Origin: Aquatica leii
Lineage: Eukaryota; Arthropoda; Insecta; Coleoptera; Lampyridae
Direction of reading: 5' to 3'
DNA: 64,000 bases
Assembly: GCA_035610365.1 (NCBI GenBank)
Contig: CM069433.1
Location: 56,162,487 to 56,226,486 of the forward strand
In this document: piece by piece, positions 25,461 through 37,178 of the stretch
Layout: each line of letters opens with the position of its first letter
Numbering within the stretch: the first letter of the stretch is position 1
Position numbers and translations under genes: made by a program
Notes under the pieces: generated by a model
The model's database searches: none
What the model was told of the DNA's origin: nothing
Seen by the model: only the letters and a program-made list of their open reading frames with translations

Positions 25461-26574
25461 GTGCTTTAGTATATTCTTCCTTTTCTGAATCCCGCTTGCC
25501 CGTCTGGTATTTCCTTCTGAAGTCTTCCTTGTAGTACTGTCGCATATAATTTGTATGCCGTGCTTAATGATGTTACCCCTCTGTAATTCTTGACTTTATT
25601 TCTTTCCCCTTTTTTATAGATTGGGCATATTATTCCCTCTCTCCATCTCTCCAGGAATTCTTCCCTTTTCCATATTTTATATGGTATTTTCGTCTACCTT
25701 TTTGGTACATTTTCTTCTCCGTATGCCCACTCTTCGCCTTGTATCCCATCTTCTTCTGCCGCTTCCCGTCTTACTACTGCGTCTTTTCTTTTTTCTGATT
25801 TTGTTCTTTCCCTCCCAGTAGGTTCCTAAAATATATCTCCCATTATTTAATTTGTATTCCCTTTCTCGTCATGTTTTTTTTGCTTTCTTTCTTTAGTTAC
25901 TTCCATACATTTTCTTTCGTTTTTATTCCTTTGATATGTTCCTCTTGTTTCTTTTTGTTTTCTTCCTTCTTTCTCTCGCATGTTTTCTTGTATATTTTTA
26001 CTGTTTCTTTGTATTCTTCTTTTTTTTCTAACTTTTTTCTACTGTATTGCATTTTTCTTTGCTTCCTTGCATTCTCTATCCCACCATTTCTTCCATCCTG
26101 TTTTCTCCTCGTTCCAGTTTCTAAATCTGATTTTCTCTGTTGCTTTCTCCATCATCTGTCTCATTTCATCCACACTCTCTTGTAATCCCTTCCCTACCCA
26201 TACCGTTTTCCCTATTTTTTTTTTATATCTTTTTATACACTCTTCTGTTCACCTTTTTTTCGTTATGTACTCCTCATCTTCTTCTCTGTCTTCTCTTTCT
26301 CTTCCTTCCATTGTCAATTCCAGTGGTTTGTGGTCTGACTCTACCCTTTCTCCCACTTTAAATGTCTTCACCTTTTCTTCGACCTCTTTATTTGTCATTA
26401 CAAAATCTATTATTGATTCTCCCCTTCTTTCTATGTTTCACTTCAACTTTTACATTTAATTTTTCTTCCAGCATCAATGCTAAATCTTTTTGTGATTCTT
26501 CACTTCTCCGCCCCTTTATCACAATATTATTATTCCTAAAATTTGCTGAAATAAACAATGACATACATACATAA

Positions 26575-27600
26575 CATAAGTTTTTCGTAGATTAATATAG
26601 ATGTTTTAGTAAGTGGGCCTTCTAATACGGTTACAATTAAATCGGTGATTGCAAGAACAATACATGTCCAAATCTACTGTTTCGAGAAAAACGAAAAAAA
26701 ACTTTTTCAAGCAAAAAGTCGTAACTTCACATGAAAATAATGTATTGTAACTTTATACAGGTTTTCACGGGCTATTCGTTCAAAGTTCTCCAATACTGAT
26801 AACAATAAAACAAGATTTAAAAATAAAGAAAGTGGATATGTACAGTTTTTGCACTCATCATTGATTCCAATGAACAGTTATTTTGTGAGAATAGTTTATT
26901 AAGAAAATCAATACATAGCATTGAAAATAAAAAGTTATTTGTTTTCTGTGCTTGTATGTGTTGGCCACGAGGTACATGATAGTAGAATTCGAGCGTTTCT
27001 CCTCACATATACTGAATAACTTTTTTTAAGTCGAAAATTTTGTTTTCGTTAATTGGCACGGGTTGGCTTTCAAAAGCATAAATGAATGAGTAGTAAACCC
27101 ATCAATAAATTTAGAAACGATGACATACCCAGGAGTTGTCGAATCATACGTAAATTGACTATAACTGCAAATAGCAAATGTGGCATTAGCGTTTCTGTCA
27201 ACAGATTTGGAACTTTTTTGTAATTAATCGAAGGTTTTGATATCCTTAATCAACGTATTTGCAACACTCTTTTCACTACATCAAAAGTTGTGACGTCATC
27301 ATAAGAGTTTTCCTTATATGAATTAACAGGTGTTAATATCTCCGCATTAAAGGAATACGTGTAGGTATCGAAAATTGCCCAGAAAAACTTTCACATAACA
27401 AGCAAAAGTACTACACTCATTTATAACGTGGATGCGTGTGAATATTTAGAGATGAAAGTCTTGCCAGGGGTTTATGTTAGATGATTACCGTACCACAGAC
27501 AACGAAAAAACATGGTTTTACCTCAGTTAACAGCCACCACTCTCGATGTAGCAAAAAGTGAGCGAAACTGATACGGTACGAAAAGCACATTACTACACTT
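26575..27600. other. Non-coding stretch upstream of inscuteable
   Basis: No supported gene. A palindromic TGACGTCA lies at about 27291. Sequence at 26650-26720 and 27480-27560 is slightly less AT-rich and may be repeat-derived, without a family I can name. Confidence 0.35.
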
Positions 27601-27604
27601 TTAA

Positions 27605-27960
27605 CATAACACTCTTAATGATTTTGTAGGTTCTATTCCTAAGTAATTTTACTTCATTACCTGCTCAATCACTGTGTCATCTATTTTTAATTTGCATCGG
27701 ATTGGTTTGCTGCTTATTGTCATCCGTTTAGTTGTCTCTTTTGAGACCGTCGTGTTATAGTTGGCTGCAGTTTGTACATGCCATTTGGTGTAGTAGCTGC
27801 AATCGTTTTTTGTTTTTGTAAAAAACGCATCGTCAGCATAACATATATAATATGAATGTTTGTTGTATGCTGGTCTTGACTTGGTATATTATCTGATCCA
27901 TTATTAGATTACACAATCTTAGAGAATTTATTTGTCTTATACCGGAGGAAATTGAAAATG
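27605..27960 (-). mobile_element. RTE-like LINE fragment
   Basis: Minus-strand translation, across stops and frameshifts, gives LCNLIMDQIIYQVK, a YADD-like region (LYMLC, then DA), LQLLHQMACTN, then TKRMTISSKPIRCKLKIDD, TVIEQVMK, stop, NYLGIE. The order LFNLIMD, YADDA, LLHQ, TK-x-M-x-IS-x-x-PIRCKLE and IEQV-x-x-x-YLGI is typical of the RT palm-thumb region of RTE-type or similar LINEs. It is a short internal scrap of a family different from the 24-26.5 kb element. Confidence 0.7.
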
Positions 27961-28893
27961 CTTTTGTTCTCTGTTCTTTAATTTACTATTTCTAAAAAAT
28001 ACAACTCAATGAATAATCCGGAGTTTAAACCTTAATTGAAAAACCGGGTCTTTAGTATACCTACTATAACTTGAATCATCTAATTAGTTACCGTTTCCAG
28101 TAATTTATTATATTTGTTGTTTATTTTTATCGTTACTTTTTTCAAAAATGTTTAATGAAATCATTTCGGCAAGACAAAAAATTGTTCGCTTTTCGTACAA
28201 TTGTTATAGATATTAACAAATTTCCAAAATTTTTTCTACAAAATATTTTAATAAATTTGAAAATTGAAGAAAAACGTATTTTACTTCTAATTTAAAAATT
28301 TTAAATATTCTAAAGTTAATTGATTTTTAATTTTATTAATTATATATATAATCTCAGCCGGAAAAATTATAATGGTATACTAATACGTTTATGAATATTT
28401 ATTAGGTTCTTTATTAAAATTTACAGTTTGTTTAATAATACAGTTTCAACAAGCACATTACATTATAATGTTTTGCCTGATAAAGATGTTTGTAGTTAAA
28501 TGATTGAAATCAAATTCTTTTAACACTGAACTAACAAAACTGGACTCATTAATTAGGCGCCGCAAATAATAAAGGAGTAACATTAGTTAACAAACCGTTT
28601 TTAATTAAACTTGTTCGTAAATAGAAATAACTTGTTCGATATTTTTGTAGATATTTTACGTAGTATCTAAAACAAGATCCGAACGTAAACGTATTTATTT
28701 CGAGGTTCGATTATAAGTTAGTGTACTGCATCTGTCTCCGTCGTTATTTCGTTTCAAAAAGGGTGCCCTTAGAAAAGTTACATAGGGGTTATTTGAATCA
28801 AAACACACCTGGGCATGCTTTCAATAACTTTCAACTGCGTTATTGATTCTTTCTATTATGCTAATTATTTATTTCTTTAAAAAATTGTTGTAG
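27961..28893 (+). other. 5' flank or first intron of inscuteable
   Basis: AT-rich, no open frame of note. The base run just before the inscuteable ATG ends in TTGTTGTAG followed by AAATGG, which looks like a splice acceptor two bases before the start codon. The 5'UTR therefore probably begins in an exon further upstream that cannot be recognised by sequence alone. Confidence 0.4.
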
Positions 28894-28895
28894 AA

Positions 28896-31436
28896 ATGGG
28901 CGAGTTTCAAAGAAGTCCTAGTAAAGTTTGGTGGCAATGCGACTACGACAGTTGGCCAAGGAATATATCAAGTCCGGGTAGTCAAGATTCCGGGTTCTCA
29001 GATGCGGAAATTTTGCCACCCAATTCCGACCCTCAAAAACGTATGACGCAATCTCCGCAATTGAGAGACATTTCCAAAGATCTTTTAAAAAACGTATCCG
29101 AAAAAGACGATACTAAACCGCAAAATTTATTTACGAATTTGAAACAGAAATGTTCTCCGAAAAAAAGTATGGCGTTCTTATCGGTAAGCGATTACAAAAT
29201 ACAAACTCCATCGCGTCAATCGCAAGAACCAATTATTAAAACAGAACCGATAAAAAGACACAAATTTCATAGAAATGGGTCATTGAAAGTTAGTAGGAAT
29301 TTATTTAAGAATTTATTAAGAGAACCGGCGGACGATACTTCGCTACGTTTTCCTTATCAGTATGCAGAAGGAAGAAATGACTACGTTGAATCACAATACT
29401 CGAATACTAGCAGTAAGGTCACATACGATGATAGTTACATATGGAAATCGAACGAAAACAGTATCGAGTCATACGAAGGCGTAAAAACATATCCGTTTCT
29501 AACTGATACTTTATCATTTTCTATACAAAGAAATAAATCTGCACCTGCAGTTGTTTTATCTACGGACTGGAATGAAAATTTCATTTTAAATCCTCACGAT
29601 GAATCTTTACAAAGCAGTGATAGCGAATTAGAATCGGCGTTTCACAACCTTATACATAAACCGAAGCAAACATCAACGCCAAAATTTTCTTTTCGAAGTT
29701 TTAGAAATATGCGACAACATAGAAGTAAACGTATATCAAAGCTGGCTAGTTCGGCGAAGAACGACGGGTAAATAAATATTTAAATTTTTTGTGTAATTTA
29801 TACTATTGTATTTTTTAGCTGCCAATTCAATGTGAACTCGCAACCATTATCTGTACAAAAATGGTTACAAGAAGCCAGAGATTTATACGAACCCGAATGT
29901 ACAACAGCACTACAATGCAAATCTATAGCCGCAGAGTTAAACCAAAAAGTGGCGTTACTTGCTGCACGTTTAACAACTACTCTAAGAAAAATTTTGGCGG
30001 ATTCCGAAATGATACTAGTAGAGTTCAATAATATTAAAGAGTAAGTAGGTTTTTAATATTTATATTATCTGAAACGCTCAAATCTTCTCGTAATACTAAA
30101 TTAAGATTTAAGATGCACGAAGCGAATATATCGTACATATATTTAAATACATTTTTTTTCAGCCAAAAACAGCATACCGGACCTCTAGCGCAAAGCGTGG
30201 CACGATTGGTAGAAGAGTTTATAAAAACTTACCGCACTGCAACTGGTACCAAAGAAATTTTAAAAATTTGCGAAGAACTTAGGTGTTCATCTTCCGAAAA
30301 TATCTCGAAATTAATTATTCAATTAAGTCTTAATTGGGAAACAATTCAAGAAACAATAGTAAACGAAGAAATCAAAAATTTAGTGTGTAAGTTAGAAGAT
30401 CCAGAAAGTGAACTTTACGTGCGCGCAATTGTAACTGGACTTACATCAATCGGATTAAGAAATAAAGAAATAGTTAATCAATTAATATCGTGTAATGCGG
30501 TTCAAATTTTGTGTGTGCTATGTGAAAAATGTGAAAGTTCGACGGTGCGTTCTCTTATTTTGCGTGCGTTGTCGACTGTTTGTAATAATAATATTGCCGT
30601 TAGAAAGTTTGAAAGTTATCCAGGTATTGTTTTAATCGCTGATATCATTTCGGATGAATCGCGTCCTGAACCCGAGAGATCTGAAGCAGTTGCGTTATTA
30701 GCTCAAGTAACCGCACCATGGATTGAAGATAATCGCAACGTTCAGGGTTTGCAAGACCAAGTTAAAGTGTTGGTAAAATCTTTAACTAATTTTATATATG
30801 TTACAAAATGCTGCCAAAACTTGCTGCTTTGTACGGCAGCATTAGCAAATTTAACTGAAATGGAACCAAAAACGATCAAGTACCTTTTGCATCACAACAG
30901 CATTGCAATTATTTTGCGGGCTATGAAATCTAGAGGCACTCTTATATCTGTGTACCTGTTAGAGCAAGTAGCTAACCTCTTAGCAAACTTGTCGGGAAAA
31001 TCAATTGCAAGAAATGTTTTAATAGAAGAAGAAACTGTAGAGGTGTTACTATATTTTCTTCAGTACAATTGTGTCGACAAAAATGTGGAGTTAAGGTTAC
31101 AACAGAAGTCAATCATAGCTTTGTCACGTTTAAGCGGAAATATCAAAGCTGCAGAGCAAATAGTCAAATTTAACGGAGTTAGACGATTAGTCACACTTTG
31201 TAGGGAACGTAAAGAAAGACACAACAGCGATGCTGTTTTAGTTGCATCATTGGTAAGTTTAAAATAAAATAAAATTTACATGAAATAATAAAAATACTTT
31301 ATAGGCGACGCTTCGAAAAGTTGCAGAAGCTTGTGGCAATGATGTTATCGATTCGGTAGATGTACAAGAATTAGTTGAACCTAAATTATTAGATTCATTT
31401 TTAGCTTATTCTACCCAAAACGAAAGTTACGTTTAA
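28896..31436 (+). CDS. insc: Inscuteable (asymmetric cell division adaptor)
   Basis: Four coding exons: 28896-29767, 29819-30040, 30163-31252, 31305-31436. All introns are short and GT-AG, phases agree, and the joined frame is 771 codons plus TAA. Inscuteable links Par3/Bazooka at the apical cortex to Pins/LGN, orienting the spindle in dividing neuroblasts and epithelia. Residues 12-40 carry WWQCDYDSWP and SPGSQDSGFSDAE, an insect-type N-terminal block. Residues 301-325 (LSVQKWLQEARDLYEPEC) match the Pins/LGN TPR-binding helix with its EPE motif. About 365-740 form ARM-like helical repeats (for example ALSTVCNNNIAVRKF, EQVANLLANLSGKS, QQKSIIALSRLSGN, NSDAVLVASLATLRKVA). The protein ends NESYV, like the ESFV PDZ-type tail of mammalian INSC. 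The length lies between fly and human proteins. No breaks; very likely functional. Confidence 0.96.
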
Positions 31437-31490
31437 AGCATTTAAAAGACTATTTATTTTATTTTTGTATAAATGTACAATTATCCATGT

Positions 31491-31496
31491 AATAAA
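31491..31496 (+). terminator. Polyadenylation signal of inscuteable
   Basis: AATAAA lies 55 bases after the TAA of the last exon, inside a short AT-rich 3'UTR. It is the first canonical signal downstream, so a short 3'UTR is likely. Confidence 0.7.
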
Positions 31497-31784
31497 GTTA
31501 ACTCGTATGATTTTTATAATTATATATAATATATTTTAGTAAATAAATGTTTTTACATTTTCTTTTTGTAACTAAATACCGTATTGTGTTCTTAATTTAT
31601 ATACTAGTATTTGTTATAATGAAATATTTTTATTTTAGTGTTTTGAAGTGTATGCTTTGTAGCTTATTCCTTACTATATTTTATTTTAGGTTTGCTATTT
31701 ATAAACTGTTTCTAAATACAACTAAAAAGAAAATTTTGGGATTTATCTCTACAATAACTTAAAAACGAGCAGCAGCTTAGAAGG

Positions 31785-32255
31785 CTGTCTAAACACACGA
31801 GAAATTTAAATAACCCCCGACACAAAAAAATTTCTAATAAGTAAAAAATACAATGTATTTGTTGGCTCTTTAAGTTTATTATAAGTACTTGGTAATATTT
31901 TGATCCAATCTTTGTCGGGTCGGCGGACCGCTAAGCAAGTATTTTCATTTTTGTTGCTGGGTATAATTCATGAACCTCTTCTGTTTGGCGCCTAGATAGA
32001 GGACTTGGATTATAATTCTATACTTTATCATTACCAAACTTCTTTTTATTTGTATTCTGTTTTGATTCTATCTACTTAGCGGCCCCCTACGCGACGACGC
32101 TTGGATCAAAATATCACTAGGTATTTATAATTAATTTAAAGGGCCAACAGACACATTTTATTTTTTACTTTTTAGAGATTTTTTTATGTTTGGGATTATT
32201 CAAATTTTTAATTTAATTTTTATTTCAAACTTTTTAAATTACGAGTAGGTAGACA
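31785..32255. mobile_element. Long-inverted-repeat (foldback) MITE-like element
   Basis: Two arms of about 150 bases face each other. The inner parts match best: TATTTTGATCCAATC...GGACCGCTAAG (about 31893-31935) against the reverse complement of 32073-32126 (TATTTTGATCCAAGC...GGGCCGCTAAG). Outward, AAGTAAAAAATACAATG and TTGGCTCTTTAAGTT also find their mirror (AAGTAAAAAATAAAATG, TTGGCCCTTTAAATT). No coding capacity. It sits about 300 bases beyond the inscuteable poly(A) signal. Outer limits are approximate and no target duplication was fixed. Confidence 0.65.
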
Positions 32256-32754
32256 CGCTACGAACAACGTTCTATCTGGCTCTATCTCTACATTCACGTA
32301 AATACTTTTCGGGACGAAACACAAAGATTTCGCTTGCCGCTAGTTCTAATATGGGTACATACATTCTCTTAAATATTATTAAAGATTTTGGTAATGCAAC
32401 GGCGCACGTCGCGGTTTTGAGTTTCAATCTGAATTTAGTTTATTATTCGGAGTTTTTTTCTTTTAATTGATATTTTGTTTGTAAATACGTGATTAAATTC
32501 AGCCGGTTTAGAGGGATTCATTACAAAGAAGATTAAGTTTTTCTCTGAAATTCATGTACCTTTACTTGCATAATAACAATAGTAACGTAAGTTTAGATGA
32601 TTATTTTGTTAAGTTAGTTTACAAATGTTGTGCTAACGTATTTAGCGTTATTTCATACCACCAAAGTAACAATACACCAAATTTCAAATCGATCGAACCT
32701 GTGAAAGTTGGTTAAACCCTATTCTCAAGTAGGAAATGATCCCTAACAGTACAT

Positions 32755-32920
32755 AGACATCTTAAATACATCTCAGAGATGTCAAGCCAAGATATTCAAG
32801 ACAGTTTGTAGACATTACGCCTTTAGACATCTTTAAGACATAATGTAGACGTCGAATGTTAATAAACTGTACATCTTAAAGACATCTTACTTAGACATCT
32901 TTAGGATATCCCTTCAGAAC
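32755..32920. repeat. Degenerate repeats of an AGACATCTTTA motif
   Basis: Variants of AGACATCTT(T)A recur at about 32756, 32824, 32875 and 32893, with related GACATAATGTAGAC and ACATCTCAGAGATGTC between them. Spacing is irregular, so it is a degenerate short-motif array rather than a clean tandem repeat. A related reversed motif (GTCTTTAAGATG) occurs at about 35378. Confidence 0.45.
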
Positions 32921-34561
32921 ACGTTTAAGACAAAAAATATTTTGAGTAAAACTCTGCACACTCAATAAATCACTAAATATAAAACACTTTTTTATTGAAC
33001 GTCATACTTTTTTTTTAAATAAGAGAACTTCTATCAGAGGCTCTTTTCACGCAGTTTTCGATCGAAATTTCAGTTTTTTTTGTAATTTGCACAACCCAGC
33101 TTGTTCAACAGAACCTAAAAATTATATTTTTATTTAATCTAAATTAGCGAATATGTTAATTTGTATAATACAGTTTTTTATATAGATTGGACGACTATTG
33201 TATTGATTTATATGTCTATACAGTATACAATATTAAATTACATTTTAGCTGACATATGTAAATCAGAGAAAATAATTTTTCTATTTCAATTTTATGTTAT
33301 TATTTCATATTTTTTATATTTATATTTATATTTATATTTCTTATATTAAAATGTACTTACGAATTAAAACTTTTGAAATATTTAGTTTGCAAAACGGCCT
33401 GTTGCTCTTTCTTCTCTTCCAGCTGTACATGAGAGTATAGTTTTTTTTTGTAATTATGAGACTCAGCACCCTTTTAATAAGATCATAACCGGATAATCCT
33501 CCTAGTTTGAATAACTCAGTAACCTAAAAAGAAGAAAAAATAAGACGTTTGTTTTGAATTTCAGACATAAGAACAAAATTGTTAGTAGAAGCAATAGCTA
33601 ACATGAAATTAACTTTGTACGTTAGATTATTTTACTCTTTGAAGTAATCATCTTTTATTTTTACGACATTCAAATATATTTATTATAGGCGTGAGGGTGA
33701 ATATCAACTTACAATATTTTTAAAATCATTTTCATTATCAAGTATTTTTTATAAATTCTGAAACTCCTTTTAACTGTTTATGAGAAAATTTATTCCTGGT
33801 AGACTAAATAAACTACTAGTAATAGGTTTCTATTTATTTAGCCTGAATTGCTCCATTAATGTTTCTTTTAACTTCTTTACCTCTGAGAGATCAGTTATAC
33901 TAGTCCTCGTAAAATATGGTTTTCTTGCATTAAGGTTTAGAAGTTGATATCTGAAATTAAACAAAAAAATGTTTGGACTATATAAAATTTGCAATACAAG
34001 AAAACTATACACAAATATACGTTGCTTCAAATATTTACTGTTTTGATTCTTTTTTTATTTTATATTTTACACTAAAATTGTTTATTAAAGACAGATTTGA
34101 ACAGTATATAACTCGCCCAATTTTCAATACTAATTTGATAGTAGTATAACTTATTCATTAATGATAATTTTCAATGAAAAAATTTAGCTTGCTATTAGTT
34201 TTGCTGTTACATTGATTACAATTCCATAATTCTGGTCCACTCTGCCCCTGTTTGGTAATAGACATTGGCTTTTTAGATGGCTATGTAATAGGGCACAGCA
34301 AAATCTTATCCTCTAAAAAAATATTTGACAGTAAAATAATGCAAGTTACTAACCATCGAAAGTTTCACACTCATTATGCTACCATTGACGCTTTTTAAGT
34401 AAATTACTATAAATAATTGTTAATCTTCACTTTTATGTCTATTTTTAACTAATTCTAAAATATATTCGTACTTTCAACTATTAATGTTAATAAAGGTTTT
34501 ACATAATGATCCTTAACAAAAGCATATTTTAGTAGAATTCAGGTTTCCGCGAGTTACATTC
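32921..34561. other. AT-rich non-coding stretch
   Basis: No gene supported. Open frames at 33161-33349 and 33830-34030 are AT-rich chance frames with low-complexity Tyr/Leu/Phe translations. Confidence 0.4.
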
Positions 34562-34735
34562 GTATTATAATTTTATTCTGTGTTGTCGTTAACAAAGAAA
34601 CTAAACTTTCATCACCCTTTGCATTGAAATATTATTCCAGGCTTTGAAGATCTCCGCTGCGACGTATGATGAAAGTTCAGCTTGTTTGATAACGACAAAA
34701 CACTGAAATTATCCAGAATGGAAAATTATAATAGC
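34562..34735. repeat. Imperfect long hairpin, probable small MITE
   Basis: The left arm GTGTTGTCGTTAACAAAG, then AACTAAACTTTCATCA, pairs with the reverse complement of 34668-34706 (GTGTTTTGTCGTTATCAAAC, then GCTGAACTTTCATCA). Outer sequence TATTATAATTTTATTCTG is mirrored by TATTATAATTTTCCATTCTG. The loop is about 45 bases. Length and structure fit a miniature element; a hairpin RNA source is an alternative. Confidence 0.6.
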
Positions 34736-36982
34736 ACCATATTGTACTAATAGTAATAGTTAATATTTGTACAGTCAATATTAACCAATTGCAAAATTGG
34801 TTTTTTTAATTTTAGGAAGTGGCGTTACCACTTCATCTTTTATTGAAGCTTTACGTTTTAGTCACTGGTATCCTCAAAATAATACGAAATTCTTATATTT
34901 TGAACAAATAAAATATTAAATATTTACATTCTGAAAGAATTTAACTTTGTTTATAAACCAGCACGTGTTAAAATGATTGCACATTGTAGTTGCTATATGC
35001 CATTTAGATTGAGAAAGAACCAACTGCATATAACGATTACATCTGCACCTGTACTGTACCAATCCATTTATCTATTTCTGTACCAGAAATATCTAAATGA
35101 AGTTTAAAATTCTGTTATACGTTATGCTGTTGTTATACGTTAACTTAAGGTTAAATCCCATAACGCATTGCAAATGCAATGCTGCCAGCCACAGCAGTGC
35201 CAACACTAAATTCTAAAAATTCCCGTAGTGTATCTTAAGAACAATTAAAATTCTTTCTTGCAAACGTTAAAATAATATAATACACCTACCAACAAAGGCT
35301 ACAACATACTTTTTGATACAACTCTGTCATTTATAAAGAAAATTTTGAAGCATCTTAAAACAAATGTCTATAAATCGTCTTTAAGATGCTTTACAGTAGA
35401 TATCGTTAAGACAAGCGATTATAAATAAATAATCCATCTACAAATTAATTACAGAAGTTTGCTTTGATCGAAAAACATTAATCCTTAATCCCAACTGTAC
35501 CCTCTCGCATAATATCAAATGTGAACACGCCGAGCTCATGGATAAAGTTGAAAGTGTTTTGAAACTACAATATTAGTAAAACTGGTTATCAAAGTAATCT
35601 AATCACCGCTTCTAATTACGAGACCGGTCTAAAAAAACGTTGGGCAGATAAAGATTAGCCACAAACTGCAAACAAGCAACAAAACATTTAAAAGTTACGT
35701 CAGCCATGAGCGTTATGTCAGCATTTAGTTTTGCAATAGCAATGACTTAGTATGAATCTACAAAAAGTATATCGTTTTCGCCATTAGAAGTGCATAGTTG
35801 GCGTTGGCGCTACTACAAAATTTTACCTATTGACTTCCATGGAAAAACGTATTTATTTTTTTAGGTTAACGAACTTTTTGCACTAACTTCGAACAAAACA
35901 AATTTTAAACCTGCGTATACCAAGAATGGTTATCTACAGAAAAAAGTAAGATTGTAACGTCCCGTTAGAGTTCATTACAATTAAAATTCAATTTTGCATT
36001 CGTTTATTTTCTGCAACTAATATTGCACTTAAATTTATTCAGTTTGGCAACGTCGCGTCGTATTTTGAATCGACCGAGCCATCGATTTTGTTCACATTTC
36101 CGTTTGAGCCAGCTTGAGGCTATACGTCGTAGTGTTGCAAGGAAGAAAATTTTCTTAATTATGGCGTAAAAACGCATACAAATTAATTTTTATTTATTCC
36201 AACTACTTGCTGTGATTTCACAATGTTACGCAATACATTTAGACAAAGGAATTTATTTCAATGCCGTTGCATCTAAAGCAACGTTTTTTATTTACTGGGT
36301 CTTTTCTTTTGTATTTACTGGATGTTTGTTCATTGGATTTATATTTTGGTTTTATGCCTGCTGTTGTGCTTTCAAATCTGCATTCGTATGATTCGTTGTA
36401 ATATGCAAGAATCTTATCAATTCAACAAAGAATGTGCTAAAAATAGAAGATATCAGATAACGTCATATCATATATGGTGAGTCAACTGGAATTTATGCTA
36501 CTACTTATTACATTTTAAATTCAAGTTAATTAAATTGTGTTATCAAAAACTTTTCGGAATACATACTCCGTAACAAATTAAACATTTATTACTTTTGAAT
36601 TTGATATCAATTAATAATTAGGTATAAGATTTTATGCTTTTTATTTATCACCAATTTCAAGGTGATTGGCGCCCAAATATTGTTTTAATCCAAATAATGT
36701 TCATTTTTTCTTTAATGTAAATACATAGTTAGTGTATTATGTTATAGTTGCAAATAAATTAAAGGAATTCACGCCTGTGTATTTTACTTTCATTCAGGCT
36801 CACACCCAGAGGTCTGTGTTCCGACTGCTGCCGTGGTAAAATAAGTATTTTTGCTTCCGATAAATGTATTTTCATATTTTTATTGTATGTTTTTATTTTT
36901 TATTACAAGATTTTACAAACATTTCGTTTTTTATATATATATTTTAATTTTTGCGTATGAACGGATAACAGAGACTCTAGCT
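34736..36982. other. Non-coding stretch
   Basis: No gene supported. A moderately GC-rich patch at 36030-36140 (containing GGCAACGTCGCGTCG) could be a promoter or old repeat; no open frame goes with it. Confidence 0.35.
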
Positions 36983-37178
36983 CAGTGGCGGGCAAATGCT
37001 TTTAAGCGCGGGCCAAAATGAAATTTTCAAAATGTCTCACGGGCCGGAGGACTATACCGCGTATCTACAAAATCGCATAAACGAGATTAAAAAATTGCTC
37101 GCGGGATTTTTCAACGGGCCGGATAAAGTAAGCAAAAGGGCCGGATACGGCCCGCGGGCCGGCTTTTGCCCACCCTTG
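36983..37178. mobile_element. 196-bp TIR element (MITE) with 6-bp target duplication
   Basis: Left end CAGTGGCGGGCAAATGC, right end in reverse complement CAAGGGTGGGCAAAAGC, aligned without gaps. Exactly outside each end lies CTAGCT (36977-36982 and 37179-37184). The interior is unusually GC-rich for this region, with repeated GGGCCGG stretches. The ends resemble CAG-starting hAT termini, but a 6-bp rather than 8-bp duplication leaves the superfamily open. The frame running through it (36996-37316) crosses the element boundary and is not a gene. Confidence 0.75.

Larger units (their letters stand above)
23945..26574 (-). mobile_element. Non-LTR retrotransposon (EN-RT-CCHC), degenerate
   Basis: Read on the minus strand, the domains run in LINE order: an endonuclease C-terminal block at about 26290-26460 (SIIDFVMTN, VGERVESDHKPLELT), reverse transcriptase at 24981-25460, the thumb and linker region at 24273-25021, and a CCHC motif at about 24150-24203. 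The coding strand is strikingly purine-rich (Lys, Glu, Arg codons), so the plus strand is a long C/T tract that opens many spurious frames. Frameshifts separate the pieces, so it is inactive. The N-terminal part of the endonuclease and any ORF1 are not visible. The C-terminal sequence style (YYKRNGYAREEVERLR, RYNRNYKDI) is that of a LINE family common in insects. Confidence 0.88.

Noticed and set aside
23946-26574. A series of plus-strand frames of 60-160 codons
   Set aside because: They are the complement of the purine-rich minus-strand LINE. Their translations are low-complexity Ser/Phe/Leu with no domain, while the minus strand has clear RT, endonuclease and CCHC motifs.
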